Positions 18,079-26,741 of a DNA stretch of 64,000 nucleotides are shown here, one piece after another (within the stretch, counting starts at the first letter, position 1; each line of letters opens with the position of its first letter). Source of the DNA: SAR116 cluster bacterium AG-355-O21 (GTDB lineage Bacteria; Pseudomonadota; Alphaproteobacteria; Thalassobaculales; Thalassobaculaceae); assembly GCA_003280605.1 (NCBI GenBank), contig QCEM01000005.1, forward strand, positions 17,798 to 81,797. Reading direction: 5' to 3'. A program made the translations under genes and the position numbers. The notes under the pieces are model-generated. The model saw nothing but the letters and a program-made list of their open reading frames with translations. It did not search any database and was not told the origin of the DNA.

Positions 18079-19038
18079 TTAAAGATAGGTTCCTGCAAGG
18101 GTTGTCGGGGTGCCGCCAAGGCCTAACTTGAAGCGTGATACGCCCGGCATGCGCTGACCGTCAATACCCCCAAGGTCAAGCCACTGAACCCCGTCGGCAA
18201 CTAACTTTTCAATCCCTCGCCACAATAAAAGGTTGTGTAAATAATTACGCCGACCGATTTCATCACTGTAGCCGATGTAATAGGTGGCGGTGCGGCCATG
18301 ACGGAGGAGCAGAATTGCGGCGTGATTACTGCGGCGCTTCTGTGCGGCCAAAACCATGACGTGCTGCTTGCCCTGACAAAGACGGATGACGGCCCGCACA
18401 AAATCACCGGCGGGCGCTCTTAACTGCTTGTTTTTGCGATGCTCGTCATGCTTTTGCAGCAGCCATTCTAAATCCATGCCTTTTTCGCTAATGCGGGTTT
18501 TAAATGTCGCCGCTTCAGCTTTTTTAAGCTGGTTTCGCCATTTACCGTCAAGTTGGCTGCGCAGGACGTCTGGTGATTGTGCCAGGTTAAGCCAGATTGT
18601 GCTGTAGCCGGTGATGACTTGTCGCATGGAGACATCGGCCATGAATTTCGTTGCCTCCGGGCTGCTCACTTGTTCCGGCATCCAGGTGAAGAAATTTAAT
18701 TTATGGAGGGGAAATGCGGCTTTAATTTCAGCGTATAGCCGGCTCCGGGTCAGCGCGTCAATCGGGTTGGGGAAAAGTGGCCCACGGATAATCTTGGTAA
18801 CTGTCACCGTGCCGGCCAGGCGCCAGGAATAAACCAGGCTAAAGGCGATCACCTTGCGGTTTTGACGGGCAATTAAAGTGTGGACGTTGAAAGGTGTTGT
18901 TTGCGCCATTGCCAAGCCATAGGCCCAACTTTGTTCAAGCGGCGACTGCGGCATTGCCGATATAAGTCGATCCCAGTCGCGCAGGCTCGCCTGATCCCAT
19001 TCAAGTGTGATATCACCTACTGCTGTGTCCTTCGCCAT
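18079..19038 (-). CDS. FemAB/GNAT-fold acyltransferase-like protein
   Basis: A protein of about 319 residues with the FemAB-type double GNAT architecture. The first domain contains SPLEQSWAYGLAMAQ (near 32-46), the usual opening of the family, followed by IRGPLFPNP. The second domain contains HAAILLLRHGRTATYYIGYSDEIGR and ends with WLDLGGIDG, both standard for lipid II:glycine-type or polysaccharide-associated FemAB proteins. Gram-negative relatives (PEP-CTERM/exopolysaccharide FemAB type) transfer acyl or aminoacyl groups to an unknown acceptor. The substrate is not predictable. The ATG at 19038 follows GGGAAAAAGG. It is divergent from the 67-residue membrane protein, with only 40 bases between starts. 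Confidence 0.8.
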   Translation of the reverse strand: MAKDTAVGDITLEWDQASLRDWDRLISAMPQSPLEQSWAYGLAMAQTTPFNVHTLIARQNRKVIAFSLVYSWRLAGTVTVTKIIRGPLFPNPIDALTRSRLYAEIKAAFPLHKLNFFTWMPEQVSSPEATKFMADVSMRQVITGYSTIWLNLAQSPDVLRSQLDGKWRNQLKKAEAATFKTRISEKGMDLEWLLQKHDEHRKNKQLRAPAGDFVRAVIRLCQGKQHVMVLAAQKRRSNHAAILLLRHGRTATYYIGYSDEIGRRNYLHNLLLWRGIEKLVADGVQWLDLGGIDGQRMPGVSRFKLGLGGTPTTLAGTYL

Positions 19039-19078
19039 CACCTTTTTCCCATCCCTTTGATGAGGTCCTCTGTTCGCT

Positions 19079-19282
19079 ATGAGAGCTTGGTTTAAGCGGC
19101 CTTTTAAAGTGCGTGGATATGTGGTCCCAAGTCGGCGTTTTACCGGTTGGGCATTATTCTACTGCCTACTCTATTTTGCCGTCCCGGTGCTGGCGCTGGG
19201 GGCATTGTTAGATGTTGCGGGTTATCTGATTGCCGTCAAGCTATTGGGCGGCTCGTGTTATGGCATGTTGTGTCTATTCTGA
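19079..19282 (+). CDS. Small membrane protein, 67 residues
   Basis: A short frame beginning with a basic segment (MRAWFKRPFKVRGYVVPSRR), followed by two hydrophobic stretches (about 24-43 and 44-58) and a cysteine-containing tail GSCYGMLCLF. This arrangement, basic N-terminus then membrane hairpin, reads as a genuine small inner-membrane protein. It is not explained as a shadow, because the opposite strand is empty here apart from nine bases at the end of the LtnD-like gene. The ribosome site is poor (GAGG at 13 bases). Function unknown. Confidence 0.55.
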   Translation: MRAWFKRPFKVRGYVVPSRRFTGWALFYCLLYFAVPVLALGALLDVAGYLIAVKLLGGSCYGMLCLF

Positions 19283-20200
19283 GCTTTCAGGACGCTCGCT
19301 TGGCAGGGGTAAGTCGTCGCCGGCCAGGCGCTGAAAAACCTTAATGACCGCCGAGTCATCTTCTCGCCCAAGGCCGGCAGCGCCGGCGGCCAGAAACTGC
19401 TGATGGGCAGCGGCGCTCAGGGGAAGTGGGAAAGTTAGGCTTTTGCCCGTCTCCAGAACAATTCCAAGATCCTTGATAAAAATATCGACAGCCGAAAGTG
19501 GCGTGTAATCGCCGGCAAGAATATGCGGCACGCGGTTATTGAACATCCAAGAGGCACCGGCGGCACCTGAGATGACATCGAATAATTGCTCTGCATCAGC
19601 ACCGGCACGGATGCCCAGCGCCATCGCTTCGGCAGCGGCGGCGATATGCACACCGGCCAATAATTGATTAATGGTTTTCACCGTTGAGCCAACCCCCACT
19701 TGGTCGCCTAGCCGGTGAACTTTTTCGGCGATTGCCGTCAGCGCGGGCGCGGCGCGATCAAAGGCGGCAGCAGGCCCTGAAGCCATCACGGTCATTGCCC
19801 CTTCGGCAGCTTTTGCAGCGCCGCCACTGACCGGGCCGTCAATCATCATCACCTGCAGATTGTCGAGGCGGGCTGCGATATCGCGGCTTACGGCCGCCGG
19901 AATGGTTGCGCATTGCAGCACCACAGCACCGGCAGCCAAGGCCTCGGCGGCACCGTTATCACCAAATAATACGGTTTCAACTTGTGCGGCATTGACCACA
20001 AAAACGATCAGGATATCCACCTGCCCGGCCATTGTTGCAGGGCTATCCGCGATCTGCCCACCGGCAGCTTGAAAAGCCGCGCAGGCATCCCGGCTCATGT
20101 CCAAGCCGAGGGTTTTGATGTTGGCGGCCAAGAGTGACCGGGCCGCCCCCATGCCCATGGATCCAAGGCCGATCACGCCGACTGTCAGTGGCCTATTCAT
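19274..20200 (-). CDS. ltnD: L-threonate dehydrogenase-like beta-hydroxyacid dehydrogenase
   Basis: A 308-residue NAD(P)-dependent oxidoreductase of the 3-hydroxyisobutyrate dehydrogenase superfamily. The Rossmann motif GLGSMG is at 11-16, the substrate-binding DGPVSGG at 121-127, and the catalytic lysine is Lys175 in GSTVKTINQLLAGVHIA. The sequence around that lysine and GAAKAAEGAMTVMASG match LtnD, which oxidises L-threonate at C2, more closely than 3-hydroxyisobutyrate dehydrogenase. The other threonate pathway genes (otnK, otnC, otnI) are not in the window, so assignment by context is missing. The ATG at 20200 has GGGAG six bases upstream. It follows purH on the same strand after about 32 bases. 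Confidence 0.8.
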   Translation of the reverse strand: MNRPLTVGVIGLGSMGMGAARSLLAANIKTLGLDMSRDACAAFQAAGGQIADSPATMAGQVDILIVFVVNAAQVETVLFGDNGAAEALAAGAVVLQCATIPAAVSRDIAARLDNLQVMMIDGPVSGGAAKAAEGAMTVMASGPAAAFDRAAPALTAIAEKVHRLGDQVGVGSTVKTINQLLAGVHIAAAAEAMALGIRAGADAEQLFDVISGAAGASWMFNNRVPHILAGDYTPLSAVDIFIKDLGIVLETGKSLTFPLPLSAAAHQQFLAAGAAGLGREDDSAVIKVFQRLAGDDLPLPSERPESSE

Positions 20201-20232
20201 CAAAAACTCCCATGCTTTGAATACCGCGCCGA

Positions 20233-21813
20233 TTAATGGCGGAAGTGTCGCATGCCAGTTAACACCATTGCCAGCCCGGCGTCATCGGCAGCGGCGATAA
20301 TTTCCGCGTCACGAATAGAACCGCCGGGTTGAATAACCGCCGTCGCGCCGGCGGCTGCGGCTGCCAGCAAGCCATCGGCAAACGGAAAAAATGCATCGGA
20401 AGCGACCACAGAGCCGATTGTGCCAACCGTTTTGGCGCCTGCCGCTTCGGCGGCATCTTCAGCTTTACGGGCCGCGATCCGGGCGGAATCAACACGGCTC
20501 ATCTGGCCGGCGCCAATACCCACTGTAGCGCCGTCTTTGACATAGATGATGGCATTGGATTTCACATGTTTGCAAATTCGAAAAGCCAGGATGAGGTCAG
20601 CCATTTCCTGATCGCTTGGTGCCCGCTTGGTGACCACATTCAGTTGGTTTTCGTTGATCCGCCCGGCGTCCCGGTCCTGCACCAAAAGACCGCCTGCAAG
20701 CGAGCGCAGATTAATGCCGCCGGCGGCTGGATCCGGCAGGCCACCGGCCACCAACAGGCGCAGGTTTTTCTTTTCCGCGAGGATTTTGCCAGCGGCGGCG
20801 TCAGCCTCCGGCGCGATCACGACTTCGCTTAAAATCTTGACGATTTCTGCAGCCGTGTCGGCATCGAGGCGGCGGTTGGCGGCAATAATACCACCAAAGG
20901 CGCTGACTGGATCACAGGCCAAGGCCCGCAAATAGGCGTCTTTTAAAGTGTCCGCGACAGCGACCCCACAAGGGTTGGCATGTTTGATGATGGCAATCGC
21001 TGGTTTGTCAAATTCGGCAACCAGTTCATAGGCCGCATCGGTGTCGTTAAGATTATTGAAACTGAGCGCCTTACCTTGCACTTGGACAGCGCTGGCAACG
21101 CCGGGACGGTTGTCGCCGGTGCGATAAAAGGCGGCGGCCTGATGTGGGTTCTCGCCATAGCGCATGATTTCGGGCTGGGCACCGGCGATCACCAGCCGGT
21201 CGGGGAAGGAAACGTTCTGTTCTTCAGAAAGCCAGTTAGCGATGGCGGCATCATAGGCCGCCGTGCGGGCATAGGCTGTGCGCGCCAAATGCCGGCGTGT
21301 CGCAACGGTGATGCCGCCGCTTGCCGTCAATTCCTCAAAAACGGTATCATAATCGGCAGGTTCAACGATGACAGCAACATGGTCATGATTTTTGGCCGCT
21401 GCCCGGATCATTGCCGGCCCGCCGATATCAATATTCTCGACACAGGTTTCATAGTCGGCACCGGCCGCCAAAGTCGCTTCAAAGGGGTATAAATTAACAA
21501 CCAACAGGTCGATCGGACGAATTTCGTTGGCCGCCATTGCGGCCATATGATCAGCGTTGTCGCGGCGTGCCAGCAGGCCGCCATGAATCTTTGGGTGCAA
21601 GGTTTTGACACGGCCATCCATGATTTCCGGAAAGCCTGTCTCGGCCGCAACCTCGGTCACCTGCAGGCCACTCTCGGAAAGGCTGCGGGCGGTCCCGCCG
21701 GTGGAGAGCAACTCAACGCCCATTGCCGCCAGCGCCCGCGCAAAACTGATTAGTCCGGTCTTATCAGAAACCGAAATCAACGCCCGTTTGACGTTAACGG
21801 AAGCATCGCTCAT
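20233..21813 (-). CDS. purH: Bifunctional AICAR formyltransferase/IMP cyclohydrolase
   Basis: A 526-residue enzyme for the last two steps of purine synthesis: formylation of AICAR with 10-formyl-tetrahydrofolate, then ring closure to IMP. The N-terminal IMP cyclohydrolase domain starts [12 protein letters not shown] and has GGTARSL and [14 protein letters not shown]. The C-terminal transformylase domain has [27 protein letters not shown] (with the catalytic Lys-His pair) and the end segment [27 protein letters not shown]. Length is normal. The ATG at 21813 lies behind GGAGAAACAAGAA; longer forms would run into the exporter gene upstream, which ends 28 bases before. Confidence 0.97.
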   Translation of the reverse strand: MSDASVNVKRALISVSDKTGLISFARALAAMGVELLSTGGTARSLSESGLQVTEVAAETGFPEIMDGRVKTLHPKIHGGLLARRDNADHMAAMAANEIRPIDLLVVNLYPFEATLAAGADYETCVENIDIGGPAMIRAAAKNHDHVAVIVEPADYDTVFEELTASGGITVATRRHLARTAYARTAAYDAAIANWLSEEQNVSFPDRLVIAGAQPEIMRYGENPHQAAAFYRTGDNRPGVASAVQVQGKALSFNNLNDTDAAYELVAEFDKPAIAIIKHANPCGVAVADTLKDAYLRALACDPVSAFGGIIAANRRLDADTAAEIVKILSEVVIAPEADAAAGKILAEKKNLRLLVAGGLPDPAAGGINLRSLAGGLLVQDRDAGRINENQLNVVTKRAPSDQEMADLILAFRICKHVKSNAIIYVKDGATVGIGAGQMSRVDSARIAARKAEDAAEAAGAKTVGTIGSVVASDAFFPFADGLLAAAAAGATAVIQPGGSIRDAEIIAAADDAGLAMVLTGMRHFRH

Positions 21814-21841
21814 TTCTTGTTTCTCCAAAAAATACGTTCCC

Positions 21842-22804
21842 TCAGGAGGGCTTATGCGCACTCGAAGCGGCGGGGTCAAGTGTATCGGTGGTTTCTTTTT
21901 CAGTATTTGCAATGCGCCGTAAATAAGCTTCACGAATCCCGATATAGGTGGTCGATGTGAAAATCAGAATGGCCCCGATCCAAGTGAAGATATCAGGAAT
22001 TTCGGCAAACAGCATAAAGCCAAGCAAGGCCGCCCAAATCAGCTTCGTGAACTCAACAGGTAACACTGCCGAGGCATTCGCCAGCTTTAACGATTGGTTC
22101 ATGGTGGTTTGACCAATTGTACCAAGGCAGCCAATCAGCAGCAGCCATAGATAATCAATCGGTGTCGGCCAAACCCAGACATAGAACGCAGGGAGTGCGC
22201 AAATCGCCGTCAGCCACAGTGAGGCATACATGGTGATGGTGACGCTGGATTCGGTGCGGGTAAGCATTTTGATCAGCATCAAAGCAATGGCCCAAACCAT
22301 CGCTGCCGAAAGAATTAAGATCGGCCCCAAGGAGATATCAATCAAGCCTGGGCGCAGGATCACCAGCGTTCCAAAAAACCCGATCATGATTGCCAGCCAG
22401 CGGCGCGGGCCAACTTTTTCGCCCAAAAACAGCATTGCTAAGACCGTTGCAAAGATCGGCGCTGTAAAACTGAGGGCGGTTAATTCGGCCAAGGGCGTCA
22501 TCGTCACACCGGTGAAGAAGCACAGCATCGACAGGCCATTAATGACGCCGCGAATGGCATGTAATTTCGGCCGCTTGGTGGCCAGCAGACGCAAGCCTGT
22601 GGTCAGCAGTAAAGGGCTGAGCACCAGAAACCCGATTAGGGCGCGGAAGAAGGCGACGTCGAAAGGGGGCAAAGAGTCGCTGACAGACTTGACGGCGGCA
22701 TGCATGCCAACAAAGGCCATACCGGAAATCGCCATGAACCAAATACCTTTCCAGGTATCAGATATGCGGCTGAGGGCGGATTGAATAGCAGTCAGATTGG
22801 ACAC
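21842..22804 (-). CDS. EamA/DMT superfamily transporter
   Basis: A 320-residue inner-membrane protein with ten predicted helices in two EamA repeats. Recognisable segments are [32 protein letters not shown] in the first repeat, [25 protein letters not shown] closing it, and [34 protein letters not shown] in the second. The C-terminal tail after the last helix is polar. Probably an exporter of a small metabolite. It starts at GTG (22804) without a convincing ribosome site. It lies just upstream of purH on the same strand and may supply the purH promoter. Confidence 0.88.
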   Translation of the reverse strand: MSNLTAIQSALSRISDTWKGIWFMAISGMAFVGMHAAVKSVSDSLPPFDVAFFRALIGFLVLSPLLLTTGLRLLATKRPKLHAIRGVINGLSMLCFFTGVTMTPLAELTALSFTAPIFATVLAMLFLGEKVGPRRWLAIMIGFFGTLVILRPGLIDISLGPILILSAAMVWAIALMLIKMLTRTESSVTITMYASLWLTAICALPAFYVWVWPTPIDYLWLLLIGCLGTIGQTTMNQSLKLANASAVLPVEFTKLIWAALLGFMLFAEIPDIFTWIGAILIFTSTTYIGIREAYLRRIANTEKETTDTLDPAASSAHKPS

Positions 22805-22865
22805 GTCGACAATATGACCTTGAAACGGATAACAAGCGAGAAAAATCGGTGATAAACGCTTTTTT

Positions 22866-23675
22866 TCAGGCAGTTATGGTCAGTTCAACATGTCCCAGGC
22901 CGTCAATATGATAGCGTGCCTCATCACCGAGGTTGGCAAAGCGCGTCGCTAAGGTTGATCCGGTAATCACCAAATCGCCGGCCCGCAGTGCGGTGCCTTG
23001 ATCGTTCAGCAAATTAGCGACCCAGGCCAGCGAGGTTAACGGATGACCCATTGCGGCACCTGTTACGGCGCTTTCAATGCTGCCGTTCAAGGTCAGGGTG
23101 ACCGGATTGGTAACCAGATCGAGTTGTTGCCACGCAGCTGTCTCCGGGCCCAGAACAACCCCGCCGCTCCAGGCGTTATCAGCAATCATCGAACAGGCAT
23201 CAAGATGGTCATAATCGGCGCTGCGGTCTTCGATCAATTCAAAGGCCGGTGCAAGAGTTGCTATTTTTGAGCGGACATTTTCTGCGGTCCAGGGGGTGCC
23301 CATAGGCTTTAAGTCGGCGCTCACGCGGACAGCTAATTCAAACTCCAGCCCAAGACGTCCAAAGTCCTGCAAGGAAATTACCGCTGGCCCGTGATGGATG
23401 GTATCGGCGTAAATTCGGCCGCCAATAGGCGCGTTAATTCCGCAAAGTTCTTGGATTGGTTTTGATGTCAGGGCGATCTTATAGCCCGCCATGGCACCAC
23501 GGGTCATGCTCCAGGTGTCGGCCAGCTTGGCCTGGATGCGATAGGCATCAGCCATACTTTCGATCGCAAATTCGGCTGGCAAGGGTCGATAACGATTGCC
23601 GGCCTTGTGCTCGTTCACAATCCAATCAGCAACAACCGCCAAAGCGCTATCAGAGTGCATATCGCATCCAATCAT
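22866..23675 (-). CDS. 2-keto-4-pentenoate hydratase-like protein (MhpD family)
   Basis: A protein of about 269 residues of the fumarylacetoacetase-hydratase fold, MhpD/HpcG/DmpE branch. Characteristic stretches are DAYRIQAKLAD (N-terminal helix), AGYKIALTSKPIQELCGI, the metal-ligand pair GLEFELAVRV (Glu-x-Glu), AFELIEDR, and GHPLTSLAWVANLL near the C-terminus. Such enzymes hydrate 2-hydroxypenta-2,4-dienoates in meta-cleavage pathways or decarboxylate 2-oxohex-3-enedioates. No ring-cleavage dioxygenase is nearby, so the substrate is uncertain. The start at 23675 follows TAAGGTAATC; an ATG at 23660 is a second candidate. Confidence 0.85.
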   Translation of the reverse strand: MIGCDMHSDSALAVVADWIVNEHKAGNRYRPLPAEFAIESMADAYRIQAKLADTWSMTRGAMAGYKIALTSKPIQELCGINAPIGGRIYADTIHHGPAVISLQDFGRLGLEFELAVRVSADLKPMGTPWTAENVRSKIATLAPAFELIEDRSADYDHLDACSMIADNAWSGGVVLGPETAAWQQLDLVTNPVTLTLNGSIESAVTGAAMGHPLTSLAWVANLLNDQGTALRAGDLVITGSTLATRFANLGDEARYHIDGLGHVELTITA

Positions 23676-23759
23676 GATTACCTTACCCAAGATCAGCACG
23701 GACAGATCGTTTTGACAAGAAATTGCAGTCAGAAATGTAAAATCGCCGGCAACGGTAGG

Positions 23760-23960
23760 CTAGCTCTCAGGCGCTGCCTGCACAGGTGGGCAAGCGACGC
23801 TTCCATAGGAACAAAAGACACAACAATCGCCAGGTCTTGGCCGCAGTACCGTCTGGCAGTTTTGACAGGTGTAAAACCACAGGCAGGCATTGCTGGGCAT
23901 TGTTTCATGGGCGGTATGGGAGCATTGCGGGCAGGTCAGCGTTGATGTGAAGATGGTCAT
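23760..23960 (-). CDS. GDCC-motif cysteine-rich small protein
   Basis: A 66-residue protein with nine cysteines: CPQC (10-13), Cys26, CQNC (32-35), GDCCVFC (45-50 region) and Cys57. The GDCCVxC signature and the SxxCPP ending match a small uncharacterised family that is often encoded beside mercury-transport genes. Cysteine pairs of this kind can bind soft metals, but no biochemical role is established to my knowledge. Its ATG overlaps the merF stop (ATGA), so the two are coupled. The frame is open further upstream, but the residues before the ATG at 23960 are only the merF shadow. Confidence 0.75.
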   Translation of the reverse strand: MTIFTSTLTCPQCSHTAHETMPSNACLWFYTCQNCQTVLRPRPGDCCVFCSYGSVACPPVQAAPES

Positions 23961-24166
23961 CGGTTGCGCTGCCGCCAAAATGCCAGGGCCGTCAGCAAAA
24001 TAAACAGCCCAAGAGCAGGTAGCAGAATAAAATCTAGATAAAAAATCAGGCCCGAAATGCCAAGAAAACCAAACACGTAAACCAGAAGCGGCGTGAAACA
24101 ACAAAGTGCTGTGATGACTGTTCCGCCAAGGCCAATTTGCAGAAGTTTTCTGTTGTCGATGGTCAT
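23957..24166 (-). CDS. merF: MerF-like mercury transporter
   Basis: A 69-residue inner-membrane protein with two hydrophobic helices (about 12-33 and 38-62). The vicinal cysteine pair Cys22-Cys23 in TALCCFTPLLVYVFG followed by a loop and LDFILLPALGLFILL is the MerF pattern; MerF takes up Hg(II) into the cytoplasm. Classical MerF has a second Cys pair at its C-terminus, which is missing here: the protein ends WRQRNR. The cysteine-rich protein coupled downstream might supply that function (inference). No merA, merT, merP or merR lies in the window, so resistance by reduction is not supported locally. Confidence 0.78.
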   Translation of the reverse strand: MTIDNRKLLQIGLGGTVITALCCFTPLLVYVFGFLGISGLIFYLDFILLPALGLFILLTALAFWRQRNR

Positions 24167-24412
24167 TTTAAGCAGATGGTAAATTCAATCAGAAATACAA
24201 GAACCATATGATAGGTTAATTTTCTCAAACTGTTACGGTGTCAATTGCCATTTAGAGTGGTCAACATGTGCTGGCATCCCGCAGGCATGTCGGTGCCGAC
24301 AGGTGTTGTAAGTGTTTCTTGGTATCGTCGTTGAAACCGTTGTCGGGATGCGCTGCGCTTGTAATAATGCCACGTCAGCTGTCAATGCTGTTGCGATCCA
24401 CGAGGCCCCTTG

Positions 24413-25729
24413 GTGTTGTATATTTTTAGACGGCTGGTCCTGTCACTTGTTTGGCTGGGCGCCGTAAGCAGTTTATTTATCGACATGGGTGCTCTAAGAG
24501 CGCTAACCACGTCCTTGTTGATCATATTTCTGGCACTTTCGGCAGGCAGTATTCGCCGTGAAAGTTGGGTCGTTGCGGGCGGTATCGCATTGGCTGCCAT
24601 CGTGGTGCTATTTTTAGGCGGGTCGTGGGCGCAGCTTTGGCATGGCTTTGAGCGGGCATTGATTTTTGCAGGTTTATTGCCGACCCTGCAATTGACCAGG
24701 GCCATTGCCTGGCGCTTGCCGAAAGTTGCCAAGGCCCGCGCCGATCTTGGCACCCTGCCGGAGCGCTCGGCGGATATCGGCTTAATGTTTGGTGCCCAGG
24801 CCTTCGGTTATGTGTTGAGCACCGGTGCCTTTGCCATGGTCTCAAGCCTGGTGGCGGCGCAAGCGCCGATGGCTCGGCGCTTGGCGGCAGGGGCGGCGAG
24901 TTTGCGGGGCATGAGCACTTCGATCTTATGGTCGCCCTTCTTTGTTGCCTTCGCCGTGGCGTCTAGTTACCTGCCGGCGGTCCCTGCCTGGCAAGTATTT
25001 GCGCTTGGTTTTGTGCTGATGGCGATGGCGCTTTTGATTTCGATTTTAATGTTCGCGCGGCCGCTGCAGCTTGCCGCCATTGGCCAAGCGCTCAAGTGTT
25101 TGCTGCCGGTGCTGGCCTATCTCTTGATTGCCGTGGCGGCGGTGATGGTGGTCAGCGCTTTTGCCGGTTTATCAACACTTGGATCGGTACTGGTGACGAT
25201 GCCGCTTCTGGTGACGGTGCAACTGCTGTTTCGGCCGGTGATTGCGCTTGATGTGGTGCGCGAAACAGTGCGGGGTTTTGATCGCTTGGGGGATGATTTA
25301 CTGTTGATCACCGCCTCGATGGGATTGGCTACGGCAGTTGTTGCAACGGCGCAGATTGCCGATCAGTTGAGCTTCTTGGTGGCGTTAGAAATCCCTGCCA
25401 CCGTCGTTATCGCCGGGATGTTGCTGATCCAGTTGCTACCGGCGATGGCCGGTGTCCATCCGATCATTACGGCGACCGTGGTCCTGGCCGCTTTCACCAG
25501 CCAACCATTGAACGTGCATCCGTTGATTTTGTTTCAAGCGATGGTCGCAGGTTGGTCCCTGGGAACGATGGTTTCAATGTCGGCGATTTCGGTCGTGACC
25601 ACGGCGAATATGTTTAACCTGGCACCGCTTCAGCTCGCCTATGGCCGCAATCTTGGCTATGCCTTGGTGACCGCTGCGGCAGTGGTTGCCGTGTTGAGCG
25701 CACTCAACACGGCTTTATCGCCGGCGTAA
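24413..25729 (+). CDS. Unrecognised polytopic membrane protein, about 438 residues
   Basis: A very hydrophobic protein with roughly eleven or twelve membrane segments. I do not recognise a family. Visible landmarks are a cytoplasmic-looking loop ARADLGTLPERSADIGLMFG (about residues 106-125), a short motif LRGMSTSILWSPFF (about 164-177) and a repeated-looking second-half segment AGVHPIITATVVLAAF then NVHPLILFQAMVAGWSLG. The paired re-entrant-like, glycine/serine-rich turns and two-half layout recall ion-transporter-superfamily carriers (DctM, CitM, gluconate types), but this is impression only. The start is GTG (24413) after GAGG seven bases upstream, or TTG at 24410. It stands alone, convergent with nrdB at a one-base gap. 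Confidence 0.75.
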   Translation: MLYIFRRLVLSLVWLGAVSSLFIDMGALRALTTSLLIIFLALSAGSIRRESWVVAGGIALAAIVVLFLGGSWAQLWHGFERALIFAGLLPTLQLTRAIAWRLPKVAKARADLGTLPERSADIGLMFGAQAFGYVLSTGAFAMVSSLVAAQAPMARRLAAGAASLRGMSTSILWSPFFVAFAVASSYLPAVPAWQVFALGFVLMAMALLISILMFARPLQLAAIGQALKCLLPVLAYLLIAVAAVMVVSAFAGLSTLGSVLVTMPLLVTVQLLFRPVIALDVVRETVRGFDRLGDDLLLITASMGLATAVVATAQIADQLSFLVALEIPATVVIAGMLLIQLLPAMAGVHPIITATVVLAAFTSQPLNVHPLILFQAMVAGWSLGTMVSMSAISVVTTANMFNLAPLQLAYGRNLGYALVTAAAVVAVLSALNTALSPA

Positions 25730-25730
25730 A

Positions 25731-26693
25731 TTAGTCGAACGCCTCTGACCAAGAACCTTGGGTGGCAGCTTTGGAATATTCGGTTGCCCGGTTTTCAAAG
25801 AAATTGGTGTGCTCGACCCCGTTCAACATATCATCCATCCACGGCAGCGGGTTTTCCGTCATCCGATACATGGGTTGCAGGCCAAGCTGGCCAAGGCGGC
25901 GGTCGGCAATATAGCGAATGTAGCTTTTCACTTCTTCGGCTTCCAGGCCTTCAACCCCGCCCAATTCGAAGGCCAGATCGATGAAGGCATCTTCGTGATG
26001 AACCACTGTTTCGCAGGCGGCATAAAGTTCCCACTCTAAGCTTTCGTCCCAAACCTCAGGGTTTTCATCGACAAAGGCTTTGAACAGCCGGACCACCGAT
26101 TGCATATGCAAGGTTTCGTCGCGTGCTGACCAGGCAACGATCTGGCCCATGCCTTTCATTTTGTTGAAGCGTGGGAAATTCAGCAGGATCGCAAAGCTTG
26201 CAAACAGCTGTAGACCTTCGGTAAAGGCCCCAAACATGGCCATGGTTTTTGCGATGTCGCGTTTGCTGTCAACGTTGAAGCCACGCATGTAATCCCATTT
26301 ATCCTTCATTTCTTTATAATGCAGGAAGGCTTCATATTCGGATTCCGGAATCCCAAGGGTATCCAACAAATGCGAATAAGCAGAGATATGAATGGTCTCG
26401 ATATTTGAGAATGCGGCCAGCATCATGCGCACTTCAGTAGGCTTAAAAACCTGCGCGTAGTGCTGCATGTAACAGTTATTCACCTCAACATCGGACTGGG
26501 TGAAAAACCGAAACACTTGGGTCAGCAGATTGCGCTCTGATTGGGTCAGATTTTTCGCCCAGTCACGAACATCTTCCGCCAGCGGCACTTCTTCAGGCAA
26601 CCAATGCAAGCGTTGTTGCATCAGCCACGCATCATAGGCCCATGGATATCGAAAGGGCTTATACACAGGATTAGCTGTCATCAAACCAGACAT
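25731..26693 (-). CDS. nrdB: Class I ribonucleotide reductase small (beta) subunit
   Basis: A 320-residue radical-generating subunit for deoxyribonucleotide synthesis. Diiron ligands and radical site are visible: Asp near 68 (TQSDVEV), Glu99 and His102 in NIETIHISAYSH, with Tyr106 four residues after the His as the tyrosyl radical position. The second Glu-His set appears in WSARDETLHMQSV. This is the class Ia pattern. The ATG at 26693 follows GGAGAGCGAACC. It lies 48 bases downstream of nrdA on the same strand and should be co-transcribed from the NrdR-controlled promoter. Confidence 0.95.
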   Translation of the reverse strand: MSGLMTANPVYKPFRYPWAYDAWLMQQRLHWLPEEVPLAEDVRDWAKNLTQSERNLLTQVFRFFTQSDVEVNNCYMQHYAQVFKPTEVRMMLAAFSNIETIHISAYSHLLDTLGIPESEYEAFLHYKEMKDKWDYMRGFNVDSKRDIAKTMAMFGAFTEGLQLFASFAILLNFPRFNKMKGMGQIVAWSARDETLHMQSVVRLFKAFVDENPEVWDESLEWELYAACETVVHHEDAFIDLAFELGGVEGLEAEEVKSYIRYIADRRLGQLGLQPMYRMTENPLPWMDDMLNGVEHTNFFENRATEYSKAATQGSWSEAFD

Positions 26694-26741
26694 CGGTTCG
26701 CTCTCCAAATAAACGATATTTTAAAAATATATGTGCCGGCG

